Positions 31,160-40,794 of a stretch of 64,000 nucleotides of DNA are shown here, in pieces. The DNA is taken from the NCBI GenBank assembly GCA_020284085.1, contig JACEVL010000098.1:284501-348500 (forward strand), read 5' to 3'. Below the pieces are notes generated by a model, which saw only the letters and a program-made list of their open reading frames with translations, was not told where the DNA came from and ran no database searches. The translations under genes were made by a program, and so were the position numbers. Within the stretch, counting starts at the first letter, position 1. Every line of letters starts with the position of its first letter. This DNA comes from Aporrectodea caliginosa (lineage: Eukaryota > Annelida > Clitellata > Crassiclitellata > Lumbricidae).

Positions 31160-31225
31160 AGAGAGCGCCTCTGAGTAGATATTTTGAAGAGGCGCTATAT
31201 AAATTATCTGAATGAATGAATTAAT
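31160..31225 (+). repeat. SINE 3' end with GAAT tail
   Basis: GAGCGCCTCTGAGTAGATAT, TTTGAAGAGGCGCTATATAA and then GAATGAATGAATT. It is a good example of the shared SINE tail. Confidence 0.7.
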
Positions 31226-31344
31226 TGAACTGGAACAGATTATGAATATACTTTCCTATCGAATTTGTTTTGACTGAGCGCCTGTGAATAAGCTGTTCCC
31301 GCTACTTGTCTCTTCTGAAAACAATGCTCAGCTAATTAACACAT

Positions 31345-31560
31345 CGAATAGGATTTTAAAATTCGAATGCGGGACTTATATCCAGAATGCAAACAACGGG
31401 ATCAGATAGCCTTGCTTGCTCTTCTTGACGTGAGTGCCCCCTTCGATACTGTCGACCACAGCATTCTTTTAAAGCACTCTGAAAATAATGTCATTGTTTT
31501 TGTGGGATGTCCTGTCCAGTGGTTGTGCTCATTTCTCTCATTGTGTACCTCTTGCAGATA
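31345..31560 (+). pseudogene. CR1-like reverse transcriptase relic, part 1
   Basis: The frame contains QIALLALLDVSAPFDTVDHS, then ILL. This is RT motif A with the first catalytic Asp in the order LLDVSAPFDTVDH (usual form 'LLDLSAAFDTVDH'). The frame is interrupted by an ACTT-tailed LINE 3' end (31,565-31,697). RT sequence resumes at 31,700. Confidence 0.8.
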
Positions 31561-31564
31561 ATTT

Positions 31565-31697
31565 ACAGCGAAAGACGTTTATTGTTAGAATGTTGTACTC
31601 GTATTGACATTAACTGTTGATTGTTGTTAAGATGTATGTACACCAGAGTGCGGATATGCAATTGGTTTTATTAAAGAATATACTTACTTACTTACTT
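31565..31697 (+). repeat. Short LINE 3' end inserted in CR1-like RT
   Basis: TGTATGTACACCAGAGTGCG, then GATATGCAATTGGTTTTATT, AAAGAATATA and (CTTA)n. It separates RT motif A from RT motif B of the host LINE. Confidence 0.7.
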
Positions 31698-31699
31698 AC

Positions 31700-32160
31700 T
31701 CTCTGATCACAGGTCTGTGGTGTTTGGTTGCACCCGCTCAATTTGGTCACCTGTTTCACTAGTGTTGCCACAGGGTTCCATCCTAAGTCCTCTGCTTTAT
31801 ACTTTCCACACTGAAGACCTAAGCCAAGTTCTTTTCTCCATGGGAGTCTCTGATCAAAAGTATGCTGACGATACTCAGACGAATATTCGCGGCAAAGATT
31901 TAGAGGCGGTCTCCTTAGCTTGGAATTAGGCCTACATGGATGTCATCCAACCGACTCCTTCTTAATGCCAGAAAACTCAATCGTTCTGGATTTGTAACCA
32001 TCGTCAGCGCCAAAAGACATACTTACACATTTTTTTAGTCTCCATTTCCAAATGTCTCCCTGTCCACTTCGGAGTCTGACTTGGATCTTACACTCGACCA
32101 GGAACCTTCTTTGAGCATGTGGAGACAGAATGTCGAACATGCTTTTATCATCTGCGACAT
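31700..32160 (+). pseudogene. CR1-like reverse transcriptase relic, part 2
   Basis: It continues with LVLPQGSILSPLLYTFHTED (motif B), YADDTQ (catalytic YADD), then WMSSNRLLLNARKLN and DLDLTLDQEPSLSMWRQNV. The order is that of CR1-like LINEs. Frameshifts after YADDTQ break the reading, so it is non-functional. Confidence 0.8.
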
Positions 32161-32222
32161 ATCCGCACTATGTGAAACCTCAACGCATGTATTCACTAGA
32201 TTATAATTATTAGAATAGATTA

Positions 32223-32306
32223 CATTCGATTCGATTCGATAATATTAGATCAGATCAGATCAGATCAGATCAGATCAGATCAGATCAGATCAGATCAGAT
32301 TAGATC
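32223..32306 (+). repeat. GATCA microsatellite
   Basis: GATTCGATTCGAT, then about ten AGATC units. A shorter AGATC run occurs at 34,989-35,005. Confidence 0.9.
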
Positions 32307-32384
32307 ATAGGAAGAGTTGGTCACCATATTGCATTTATAAGTTAGGCCTACCCTGATCATAATAAATAAAACAATAACTGCGTC

Positions 32385-32720
32385 TTTTATATACACTTTT
32401 TAAAGAGGTGTTTAATTTCAACGGTCTTTTGCTCCTACGTCTTCTGCCTCATCTGCTGTCACATATGCAATTTCATCAGTAGATGACAAGGACTGATGTC
32501 ACTTTTTGGTTACTCTGGTTCCTCGCCAGCAAAATCGGATTTCGTGTAAAGCGAGTAACTGAAAATCTTGTCTCGGAAGAAGTATTTAGGGGAATTTTGA
32601 CTTTCCCTCTTCTTCGCATTGTTCGTTGATGTTATGTTCAATATGAATACGATTATTTTCTTTATACTTCTTCTGAAAACTGGAATCTCCGACGGATCAA
32701 GAATTCGTATAAAATTAAGT
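32385..32720 (+). promoter_or_regulatory. TATA/GGTGT module P20 with type B body
   Basis: GCGTCTTTTATATAC precedes AAAGAGGTGTTTAA at 19 bases, a spacing exception. The type B body is complete. Read on the minus strand, its middle keeps an open frame of about 36 codons (SPKYFFRDKIFSYSLYTKSD) parallel to that at 51,813-51,910. Confidence 0.65.
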
Positions 32721-32852
32721 AATAGATATCGTATTTAGTGAAAGTTTGCTGTTCATACAATCGACCTATTCCTCCCAAAAACTTGTGAAGACACAAACGC
32801 AATTGTAGAATATGATGAGCGTTTAATATAGAAATAGTCAAGCCTTAAAATA

Positions 32853-33161
32853 ATGAGCATTGTTAATAAGATTGAGGAGAAAACAGCCTGCTTGGCCAAA
32901 AATAATTTTGGACAACAACCACCTGTCAAATATCACCGTTACAACATTCTGTCAGAAACGGAAACCAAGACAAGAAAAGAGAAAGAATATTCATGAAAAA
33001 CATTATTCGAAGATGAACTTAAATACGTCAAAAACTTTAAAGACCTCGATATCCTATCAGAAATGGAATCCAAGACAGAAAAAAAACTGATGAAAACACT
33101 AAACGAAAATGAACTGAAATGCATCAAACACTTTAAAGACGTCAACGGCCTTTGTCGCTAA
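32853..33161 (+). CDS. Lys/Glu-rich repeat-containing frame with one in-frame TGA
   Basis: One frame runs from ATG at 32,853 to TAA at 33,159-33,161 (103 codons) with a single TGA at 32,994-32,996. It contains two diverged copies of a roughly 33-residue unit. One starts ILSETETKTRKEKEYS and ends DELKYVKNFKDLD. The other starts ILSEMESKTEKKLMKTL and ends NELKCIKHFKDVN. Internal protein-level repetition with indels that keep frame argues for former coding sequence. The position matches where a type C module should follow P20. A degenerate TTTAATATAG lies 31 bases before the ATG. The 3' end runs into the GACGTCAACGGCC block. The family is unknown; a relic or one exon are both possible. Confidence 0.4.
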
Positions 33162-33244
33162 AAGATGTCGTTAAACATTTGCTAAAATTAATAATAATAA
33201 GAGGTCAGCAGACTAAAATTAATGATTGCACGACGTTAAGCTCC

Positions 33245-33400
33245 TTTTATATCAGTTTAACATTAACTAAAAGAGGTGTTCAAATTCAATGGATGACTGC
33301 GGTGATCTTTCAGGTCACACTGGCATCTCATGTATACGACGCTGCACTCGTGAATAAACTGGTGGAATGTGCTTTGATTTAGAGTAGCGCTTTATAAATT
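33245..33400 (+). promoter_or_regulatory. TATA/GGTGT module P21
   Basis: TTTTATATC, 27 bases, GGTGTTCAAATTCAATGG. The body is soon replaced by a SINE tail (ATACGACGCTGCACTCGTGA at about 33,335). Confidence 0.65.
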
Positions 33401-33595
33401 CAGACTTTACTATTATGAAGATGCGATTTTGAAATTACTTTACCTGAAAAATGTAATCTGAGAAATAAATACTCAATCTACTAAATTGCAATTTTATAAA
33501 GCGTTGGCTATTACAAGGATTGATCTTCGGGATGAGTTGTTTTGATGTTGATTGAGACCAGTAGCCATGGCAACAGAATTTTGCGATATGTTCAT

Positions 33596-33634
33596 GGACA
33601 CCTTTAAAACGCTGTTATCCATATTTATATATAT
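33596..33634 (-). promoter_or_regulatory. TATA/GGTGT module M8 (type E)
   Basis: A minus-strand TATATATA run, then GCGTTTTAAAGGTGTCCATG. The following sequence is complementary to GTAGCCATGGCAACAG, a type E mark. Confidence 0.65.
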
Positions 33635-33786
33635 GTGAAAACGCGCTGTTTAATTATAAGATTATCGAATTAGAAGCCAGTCGTATAAGGGTGAAAATTA
33701 TAATTTTTCCTATGGACGTCAATAGCAATTGACTCCATGGTATAAGATTTCATAAAACTGCTGCAATCTATCTAATCAAACATATT

Positions 33787-33876
33787 TCGTGTGTGTGTGC
33801 GTGAGTGCGTGTGTTGCTGTGTGCGTGTGTGTGCGTGCGTGTGTGTGTGACTGTGTGCGTGTGTGCGTGTGTGTAA
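33787..33876 (+). repeat. GT-rich microsatellite
   Basis: Imperfect GTGTGTGC repeats. Confidence 0.9.
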
Positions 33877-34194
33877 TGAAGTTAAGTTCATTTGGCCGTT
33901 TAAGGCACTGACCGTCTTCATATATAGATAATACTACCTGAAGGTTTAATGTACTAATGGACGACTCTTAATCGCCGCTATTTCAAGCAATATAATGTTT
34001 AAAAAAGTGCTCAATTAACTATAGTAATATGGAAGCGTCAATGTCATTTTTGCCATAAGCTGTCTTTAAACTCTGGATCCATCCCAATGGAATTCAGCTC
34101 TGCTCAATTTTAGATAAAGTTCAAATGGTTGCAAAGGTCGTGGCAGACACAGCGCGTCACTAACTCAGTGGATACTTATTTAACTCAGAGCAAT

Positions 34195-34800
34195 TGATCT
34201 TAGTTTCTAGAAAGATCTGCTAATATCTGTCATTTGTTTGAACGATTGCATTACTAGAAGATCGGATAATTTTCGGATGTGCGGAACGCTGAAACCGCCA
34301 TGTAAAACAAGTCAAATTGGACACCTTTAAGACAGTCCCACTGTGTTCTATATAAACGCCAAATGCCCAACAATATTCAGTTAGAGGTCAATTTTAAAGC
34401 GATAAGGCAGAGGAGCTCGCAAGCGTCGTGTCAGACATAAATGTCGCCAAATCATTTTATAATCTAAATTTTTAATTAGTGGAATTGATTAGTGGAATTA
34501 GTCTGTTAAATTGTTTGCTAATATCTGACATTAGTTTGAACAATTGGATGGGTAGATCAGGAATTCAGGAGGAAGATCGTTCCAGATTCGAGGTGCAGTT
34601 TGGTGCATGGATGGTATAGCAAATACAGGATTTGTAATTACTTGAGGACGGACGAAGGTAAGGAAAGAGGATGATCAAGAAGAGTGGCATTAATGGATGG
34701 CTGAGACTTTGTGAAGACACGTATAGGATAGGAGCGTTGCGATTTTCAGGGTATGGAGTCAATTCGAGATAGGAGTCAAGTCACATGGTAATATCCTTGT
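34195..34800 (-). repeat. Block G copies (two, adjacent)
   Basis: Two copies of the CTAATATCTG...TTGAACGATTG block lie at 34,215 and 34,511. The second continues through AGGAAGATCGTTCCAGATTC and a GAAAGAGGATGATCAAG stretch. M9 lies between them. Confidence 0.5.
34319..34356 (-). promoter_or_regulatory. TATA/GGTGT module M9
   Basis: Minus strand GGCGTTTATATAG, 29 bases, CTTAAAGGTGTCC. Confidence 0.7.
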
Positions 34801-34849
34801 GGCAATGTTACAGTTCGTGATTTCAACGTCGCAACACCTGGGGAAAATG

Positions 34850-34935
34850 ATTTTTTAATAAAGACATTACTCGAACCGACCATCGACTGATGCTTTAAAA
34901 CCTGTAATATCAGCGCTATTAGATTAGATTAGAGT
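34850..34935 (+). repeat. ACTCGAAGCGACCATCGACTG repeat tail
   Basis: The block 'AAGACTTTACTCGAAGCGAC ... GGCGCTATAGAAGTCATT (GATTA)n' occurs also at 2,795, 8,520, 22,700 and 23,436, and inverted at 52,270 and 60,330. It looks like a SINE or LINE 3' end with a GATTA tail. Confidence 0.55.
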
Positions 34936-35149
34936 CGATAAGGTTGGATTTGTTGTTATTTGATTGTATTGTATTGTACTACATAAATTAGATCAGATCA
35001 GATCATATCAAATCGCGTCGTGGTGATGAGCAGAGCTGCGGTTGCTGATGATGATTCCAATTGTTTAACGACATCCTTTGGCTACTATGGCCGCTGACGT
35101 CTTTGTGTTTATGTTGTATTTCCGCTCTGTTTGGCCCATTGGCTCTTTT

Positions 35150-35335
35150 TATTGCAATTCTCTATATTTTTTTTCTCTTTTCTTTCTTTCTCTTTTTTTT
35201 CTGTTTTTTTTTTTGCTTATTCAGCTCTTTTTTTTGTGGCTATTTCAGCTTTTTGGCTATATCAGCTCTTTTTTGGCTATATCAGCTCTTTTTTGGCTAT
35301 CACAGCTCTTTTTTGGCTATATAAGCTCTTTTCAA
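35150..35335 (-). repeat. LINE 3' tail with 20-bp tandem repeats
   Basis: On the minus strand five diverged copies of GATATAGCCAAAAAAGAGCT lead into an A-rich run (T-rich at 35,165-35,215 on the plus strand). The position fits the 3' terminus of the minus-strand LINE at 35,736-39,825. Phe-rich plus-strand frames here are repeat artefacts. Confidence 0.7.
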
Positions 35336-35735
35336 AAATGTTTACAAAGATATTGACATTCTTTCTAGGTTTTCTATAACAACATGTAATGCTATATGCA
35401 AACAGCATTTTAGCACAGATGTGTAATATATACATGTACTATATACACATTTTATTGCAACATACATCTAATTACAATAAAGTATCGTTAACAGTTATTT
35501 ACATAACAGGATAACTTAATTAAACATTTCATTTATCATTTTCCTATATAACAATGCAATATTATTACAAAATGCAACAAAATTACCAAACATCATAGTC
35601 AAATGATCCCTAATTACACATATAAGCACATATGAGCACACTTGTTTTGTTTCAATTGGTATTTTAATCACAAGCAATGTGTTCAGTTATATGTTTGTAA
35701 TAGATTTGATATGATACTGATATTTATGAGAATAA

Positions 35736-37400
35736 TTATAGTATTTTTCCTTTATTAATGATTTTAACAAGATTATACACTGTACTCTGCAAACATCCTG
35801 TATCAAGCAGAGATTTTAAATTAAATTCTGATTTATAACTAATACATTTTTCTTTTAAGATAGTTGAAATATTTTCCTTTTTACATTCCAATAGGATATG
35901 TTCTATACTTTCCGTTACCTCACATGTATCACAAAACCCAGTAGGGTGTTTTTTCATTTGAAATAGTCTTTTATTAGTAATGGCAACACCAAGCCTCAAT
36001 CTACTAATTTGTACCTCTTTATGTCTATATGTATCAGAAAATTTTATATTTGTAGACACAAGTGGGCATATGGTTTTATAGAATTTCCCTTTATTATCAA
36101 TGTTATAATCTATTTGCCATTTATTTATTATATAGTCTTTAATAAAAGCATTCATCTCTTGTATTTCTAAGTAACTTGTGGAATTAATATTATCTAAACT
36201 AAGTGCTTCCTTTGCTAATTGATCTGCTTTTTCATTACCTTTAATATCTACATGGCTTGGAATCCATACCATTTTAATTTGATTAGATTCCAAATTGTTT
36301 AATTGCATCATCAGTTCATTAAATAAATTGGGTCTGGAATCAGATTTATTTTTCTTAATAGAGGTAAGTACACTCAATGAGTCAGATAGTATTACATATT
36401 GACAGTTCTTATTATTCTCAGCATTTAGTATCCATGTTACTGCTTCTTTAATTGCAGTTAACTCTGCTGCATAGATGCTGGAACCATTACACAATCTAAA
36501 CTTTCTATCTATATCTAAACTTGGAATAGTAAAAGCTGCAGTAACGATTTCTTCCGCCTTTGATCCATCGGTATAAATCAGTGTTTCTGACCTATACGTT
36601 GATATCATTTGAAGTGCAATTAGTTTAAGAAATTCAGGATTATCTCTTTTTTTATTAATCTGTTTTTTGAGACTGGTGTCTATATCTAGTTTCTTATTAG
36701 TCCAAGGGGGAGTTTGGGGAAAACAGGGTCCAATAAAAGATGTATCAAGAGATGATATGAATTCATTTGTTCTGTAGTGTATAGAATGGTTCTTGTTTTG
36801 CGGTGTTCTATGGATATCTGTCCAATGTGGCTGGCATGTCATCTTACACGGATGATCCTTACTTCCTAGTATTTTAATTCCCATTTTATTTGAGTTATAT
36901 AATCTTCTCATATGGAGGGGTAGTTCCCCACATTCGTTTTGTAATGTTGATGCTGCTGTACATCTTGGGGTTCCACAACACAATCTTAGTGCTTCTGTTT
37001 GAATTGTAGATAGTTTATCTAACAGCGATTGACTAGCTGAAGAATAGGCTACATCCCCATAATCTAATATTGAACGTATTAATGCTTTGTATATCGCTAA
37101 TAGAGATTTTTTTGAGGCTCCCCATTGGTAACCTGATACCGCTCTCATGAGGTTCAATCTTTTCTTGCATTTTTCTATTATATATTCTATGTGGGGTTTC
37201 CAACTTAATTTCCTATCAAATATCATTCCTAGAAATTTAGCTTTATTTTCTATTTTTATCAATTCTTGATCAATTTTAATATTTATTATTGGTAATTGTT
37301 TTTTATTAGTAAATAGAACTCCTACAGTCTTGGCTATAGATATTTTAAACCCATTTTGGTTACACCAGTTATTTATTTTATCAATGGACTGTTGGATTTT
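35736..37400 (-). CDS. LINE ORF2 continuation: RT thumb, RNase H and zinc knuckle
   Basis: The frame is open from the frameshift at about 37,400 (codons IQQSIDKINNWCNQNGFKIS) to a stop at 35,736. The first ATG is at 37,262, but this is not a separate protein. It holds the RT thumb (KAKFLGMIFDRKLSWKPHIE). The RNase H domain follows with LIYTDGSKAEE (Asp), IYAAELTAIKEAV (Glu), ILSDSLSVL (Asp) and WIPSHVDIKGNEKADQLA (final Asp). All four acidic catalytic positions are visible. Near the C-terminus CDTCEVTESIEHILLEC fits a C-x2-C-x7-H-x4-C knuckle. An RNase H after RT is typical of I-clade LINEs. Confidence 0.92.
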   Translation of the reverse strand, partial: KIQQSIDKINNWCNQNGFKISIAKTVGVLFTNKKQLPIINIKIDQELIKIENKAKFLGMIFDRKLSWKPHIEYIIEKCKKRLNLMRAVSGYQWGASKKSLLAIYKALIRSILDYGDVAYSSASQSLLDKLSTIQTEALRLCCGTPRCTAASTLQNECGELPLHMRRLYNSNKMGIKILGSKDHPCKMTCQPHWTDIHRTPQNKNHSIHYRTNEFISSLDTSFIGPCFPQTPPWTNKKLDIDTSLKKQINKKRDNPEFLKLIALQMISTYRSETLIYTDGSKAEEIVTAAFTIPSLDIDRKFRLCNGSSIYAAELTAIKEAVTWILNAENNKNCQYVILSDSLSVLTSIKKNKSDSRPNLFNELMMQLNNLESNQIKMVWIPSHVDIKGNEKADQLAKEALSLDNINSTSYLEIQEMNAFIKDYIINKWQIDYNIDNKGKFYKTICPLVSTNIKFSDTYRHKEVQISRLRLGVAITNKRLFQMKKHPTGFCDTCEVTESIEHILLECKKENISTILKEKCISYKSEFNLKSLLDTGCLQSTVYNLVKIINKGKIL

Positions 37401-39514
37401 TTAATTAAAGTTTTAGTTTTCTTATGTCCTATGTAAACTGCACTATCATCTGCAAAGAGTGACATGTTGACACCTTCCGGTCCTGATGGAATATCGTTAA
37501 TCATTATTAGGAACAATAATGGAGAAATTACTGATCCTTGTGGAGTCCCATTTTGCTGTAATAGTTTATCGGATAATTCAGTTCCAACCTTTACCTGAAA
37601 CGTTCTGTTAAATAAAAAGCTTTTAACCCAATTTGCTACATTCCCCACTATTCCTAATTTCTGTAGTTTTTGTAAAAGTGTAGGTACATGTAACATGTCA
37701 TAAGCACGTTCAAAATCTATGAAAACTGCCAAAACATGTTCTTTATTTTTTAGTTTTTTAAGTATAGTATCCTGCAATTTAAGAATCTGATCGATTGTGC
37801 TTTTATGCTTACGAAATCCAGATTGATTTTTTGTAAATATATCATTTTTTTCTAAGTACCACTGGAGACGGTTCGCAACCATTTTCTCCATCACTTTGCA
37901 TAGAGTCGCTGTTAATGAAATTGGTCGATAAGATTCTGGTTTTGTTGCATCTTTATTCGGTTTAAGTAAGGGTAAAATAATGGCATGATTCCAATCACTT
38001 GGCATATTTCCCTCTATCCATACATTATTATAAAAACTTAATAGAGTTTTTAATGCATTTTTATGTAAGTGTTTCAGCAATTCGTATGGTATTCTATCAT
38101 CCCCTGGAGATTTGTTATTTTTTGCTGATTTGATTGCTTGTTTTAGTTCATTCAAATTAAAAATTTTGTTCATTAGTTCAATTTCTTCATTACTGTTATT
38201 TTCATTAATTATATGGCTATTTTCTAAGTTATTACTTTTAATATAATTTATGAATTTTTCATTATAATTTTGAGAGTTACTAGTTTTTTCGTAAGTTTGG
38301 GCTAGTATATTTGCTTTATCTAGGTTTGATTCAGCTAATAACCCATTATCATTAAGAGTAGGAATTGATGCATATGCTGCTACTCCATTCATTTTCCTAG
38401 CCATATTCCATACCGATCCTAACTTCGTTTGATTAGTAAGTTTAGAGCAATAATCATGCCAACTGGATTTTGCTTCTGCCTTAAGGGTTTTTTTAACTAT
38501 AGCTTCTTGCTTTTTGTATTCCATATAATCATTAAGTTCTTTTGTTTTTTTCATTTTGTTTCTATACTGATTTCTTTTATACATAGCTTCATCACATTTG
38601 CTATTCCAATATGGTAGAGGTTTAAATTTCTTATTCTTTTCATTCTTTCTTAGAATTTGTTTTTTATGAGGTATTGATTGATTAGCTAAGGTATTTATGC
38701 ATTCTAATATATCATTATATTTATCATCTATATTTGTTTTCATTAGAACTTCATTAGTTAATGATAAATTGCTAGAATCTTTATAATTTTTCCAGTTAGC
38801 TTTATTTAATTTCCATAATTGCATACTTAAGTTATTTTCTATTATGCTCTCCTCATTAACAATAGTAATGGATGCAAAATGGTCAGATCCCATATTATAG
38901 TTAGTAACAGTATGTCTAGTAATTAATGCTATATCTTGGGAACATATACTTAAATCTATAACTGAGTTGTTATTTAACATATTAGGAGTTATATGCGTGA
39001 CCTGCCCAGTATTAAGTACAACCATATTCTTTTCAGCTAAAATTTCTTCTAATAATCTTCCTCTTGGTTTCGTATACGAGCAACCCCAAAGTTTACTATG
39101 TGCATTTAAATCTCCTACTATAATTGCTCTTTTATTTACGAAAAGATGTTCAATTTCCTCCTTAGCCAAGTTATGTGAAGGTGATAAATATGCATTAAAT
39201 ATTTTTAAATGACCATTTATGGTTTTAATTTCAATTCCCTGAATTTCAATATTCGGAATCTCTTCTATATCTAGTACAGTGAAATTTATTCCTACTTTTA
39301 CATATATGACAAGGCCACCCTTTTTATTACTCGTACAGTCTTTACGTATTATATTATAACCATCTATTTTTGGTGGTTTAGTTTTAGGTTTTAGAAGGGT
39401 TTCTTCTATGCACACCACATCTGGTGGATTGGGTATATTAATTAAGAAATTCTTTAGTTGGTCTTTATGACCCCTTAAACCATTAGCATTCCATTGCAAT
39501 ATTGAAAAAGTCAT
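37373..39514 (-). CDS. LINE ORF2, endonuclease and reverse transcriptase part
   Basis: This 713-codon frame starts MTFSILQWNANGLRGH. The apurinic-type endonuclease covers roughly residues 1-215: LQWNANGLRG at the start, VCIEETLL, GDLNAHSKLWGC and the terminal SDHFAS. The reverse transcriptase spans about 430-700, with NKSPGDDRIPYELL, SYRPISLTATLCKVMEK, FIDFERAYDM (motif A), GTPQGSVISPLL (motif B) and LFADDSAVY (catalytic FADD). The frame stops at 37,373 because a T-run (37,394-37,399 on the plus strand) appears to be one base short. The downstream protein continues in the next frame. Presence of RNase H places it in the I/Jockey group, not CR1 or RTE. Confidence 0.92.
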   Translation of the reverse strand: MTFSILQWNANGLRGHKDQLKNFLINIPNPPDVVCIEETLLKPKTKPPKIDGYNIIRKDCTSNKKGGLVIYVKVGINFTVLDIEEIPNIEIQGIEIKTINGHLKIFNAYLSPSHNLAKEEIEHLFVNKRAIIVGDLNAHSKLWGCSYTKPRGRLLEEILAEKNMVVLNTGQVTHITPNMLNNNSVIDLSICSQDIALITRHTVTNYNMGSDHFASITIVNEESIIENNLSMQLWKLNKANWKNYKDSSNLSLTNEVLMKTNIDDKYNDILECINTLANQSIPHKKQILRKNEKNKKFKPLPYWNSKCDEAMYKRNQYRNKMKKTKELNDYMEYKKQEAIVKKTLKAEAKSSWHDYCSKLTNQTKLGSVWNMARKMNGVAAYASIPTLNDNGLLAESNLDKANILAQTYEKTSNSQNYNEKFINYIKSNNLENSHIINENNSNEEIELMNKIFNLNELKQAIKSAKNNKSPGDDRIPYELLKHLHKNALKTLLSFYNNVWIEGNMPSDWNHAIILPLLKPNKDATKPESYRPISLTATLCKVMEKMVANRLQWYLEKNDIFTKNQSGFRKHKSTIDQILKLQDTILKKLKNKEHVLAVFIDFERAYDMLHVPTLLQKLQKLGIVGNVANWVKSFLFNRTFQVKVGTELSDKLLQQNGTPQGSVISPLLFLIMINDIPSGPEGVNMSLFADDSAVYIGHKKTKTLIKKSNSPLIK

Positions 39515-39587
39515 AATTGGGACAAATTATAAGTAATTATTTTGCTTATTTTACATACAGGTACTAGTTTGGAATGTTAATAATTAT

Positions 39588-39825
39588 TTACAATTTCGGG
39601 CTTTTAAATTCTAAATCTTTGTTAAACAGTAATTCAGAAGCCATCCGGCTTATTATGTATTTTGCTTGGTTTTTGGTTTTAACTTTATCTATGGTAGCCA
39701 AAACCCCAAGGACAAAATTTATTTTTTCATCAGTTACAACATCTTGTTCCGGGATATTTTTATTAATGGCTTGGTATTTTTCCTTATTGAAAGACGTGAA
39801 TGATTTTACCATTTCCTCTGCGGTT
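39588..39825 (-). pseudogene. LINE ORF1, C-terminal end
   Basis: About 79 codons, ending FNKDLEFKSPKL, lie 74 bases before the ORF2 start on the same strand. The piece ATAEEMVKSFTSFNKEKYQA and the Lys/Glu-rich composition fit the end of a LINE ORF1. The frame appears to extend to 40,028 only because the neighbouring module DNA happens to be open. No gag-type zinc knuckle is visible in the part that remains. Confidence 0.6.
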
Positions 39826-39841
39826 GCGGAAACTGCGCGCC

Positions 39842-40015
39842 TTATGTACAGATTTGAGTAAACTTTAAAGAGGTGTTTAAAATCGACGGTTATTTTCTCC
39901 TTCGCTTTCACTAAAGCAAATAGCATCTGTATGCTATGTAGGATAGACGTTGACATCCATGGCCATTCCAGTCCAGAAGATTTCGATAAACACTGGAAAC
40001 CTAAAATGGAATTAA
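39842..40015 (+). promoter_or_regulatory. TATA/GGTGT module P22 with type B-like body
   Basis: CGCGCCTTATGTACAG is 29 bases from GGTGTTTAAAATCGACGG. The body TTCTCCTTCGCTTTCACTAA is diverged. Module P23 lies 452 bases on, as in other B-C pairs. Confidence 0.6.
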
Positions 40016-40206
40016 TAAACGAAAGCAATTTCGCAGTACAAATTGTTTCCTATCGACATCAATGTATACCGTAATGTAAATTTTCGAACATTTCTCAGCG
40101 CCCACAAAAGCCAGGGAGACCAGTTTAAATACGGAGCTATATCAACGTCAACGACCTTTGTTACCAAAAATATGTAATTGAATTTACGGAATGCAAATGC
40201 AATCGG

Positions 40207-40245
40207 TAGACACCTCTAAAACAATTCTTACATATACTATATACA
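40207..40245 (-). promoter_or_regulatory. TATA/GGTGT module M10
   Basis: Minus strand TATATAGT, 29 bases, GGTGTCTACC, with an AGAGGTGTC motif core. Confidence 0.6.
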
Positions 40246-40293
40246 ATTTTGAGCCCGTAGCCAACGAACTATCTTTCTTGCAGACAGAAATTT

Positions 40294-40450
40294 TTTATAG
40301 CAATATTAGATAGGCCTACACAAAAAGAGGTGTTTTGATTCAACGGTTCAGTCTATGTTTGGCATTTATGAAACAATGAAGCTGCCCTCATTCACTCATT
40401 AATTTTATTCATTAGTGATCAGGATGATTTCGCAAATAATTCACCTTACA
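40294..40450 (+). promoter_or_regulatory. TATA/GGTGT module P23
   Basis: TTTATAG is 33 bases from GGTGTTTTGATTCAACGGTT. The body has CATTCACTCATTAATTTTAT. Confidence 0.55.
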
Positions 40451-40537
40451 AGATGTAAACCCTGACATTGGGCAGGTGCCAAAAATCGTTTATAAAAAAT
40501 TTCATTTTGCCATAATAACAGAAATTAAAAATGCTGA

Positions 40538-40652
40538 ATAAAATTCAACTCCGCCACTACCCACAATCTGGCAGTGACAGTCTCAAGATCGGAGTAAGAA
40601 GAAGGGCGACGCTAATCATCTTTGCTATGACACATCGTCGTTAAACAGCAAT
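40538..40652 (+). repeat. SINE S1 copy
   Basis: CTCCGCCACTACCCACAATC, AGAAGGGCGACGCTAATCAT, then CATCGTCGTTAAAC. Confidence 0.65.
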
Positions 40653-40794
40653 AAACCTTTACTGAAATTCACCCTTAAGAAGGATATTGTATGCTTCTTT
40701 TTACAAGAAATTAAGTTCAACCGCTGGCTAAGGTCGTGGAGGACACAGAATGTCTCTAAATTAATGAATACTTTAACTTTTAACTTTAACTCAA

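Larger units (their letters stand above)
35150..39825 (-). mobile_element. I/Jockey-superfamily LINE, nearly intact, 5'-truncated
   Basis: The element has, in minus-strand order, the end of ORF1, a 74-base gap, ORF2 (endonuclease, reverse transcriptase, RNase H), a 3' UTR of about 400 bases and a repeat/A-rich tail. It inserted just beside module P22. Sequence shared by other modules (GCGCGCAGTTTCCGC in the minus sense) ends at about 39,825 where LINE coding begins. Only one frameshift is seen in ORF2, so it is young relative to the other LINEs here. Confidence 0.85.

Noticed and set aside
35061..35379. Three overlapping Phe-rich, membrane-like frames
   Set aside because: They are antisense products of an A-rich LINE tail and its 20-bp repeats; hydrophobicity comes from T-runs.
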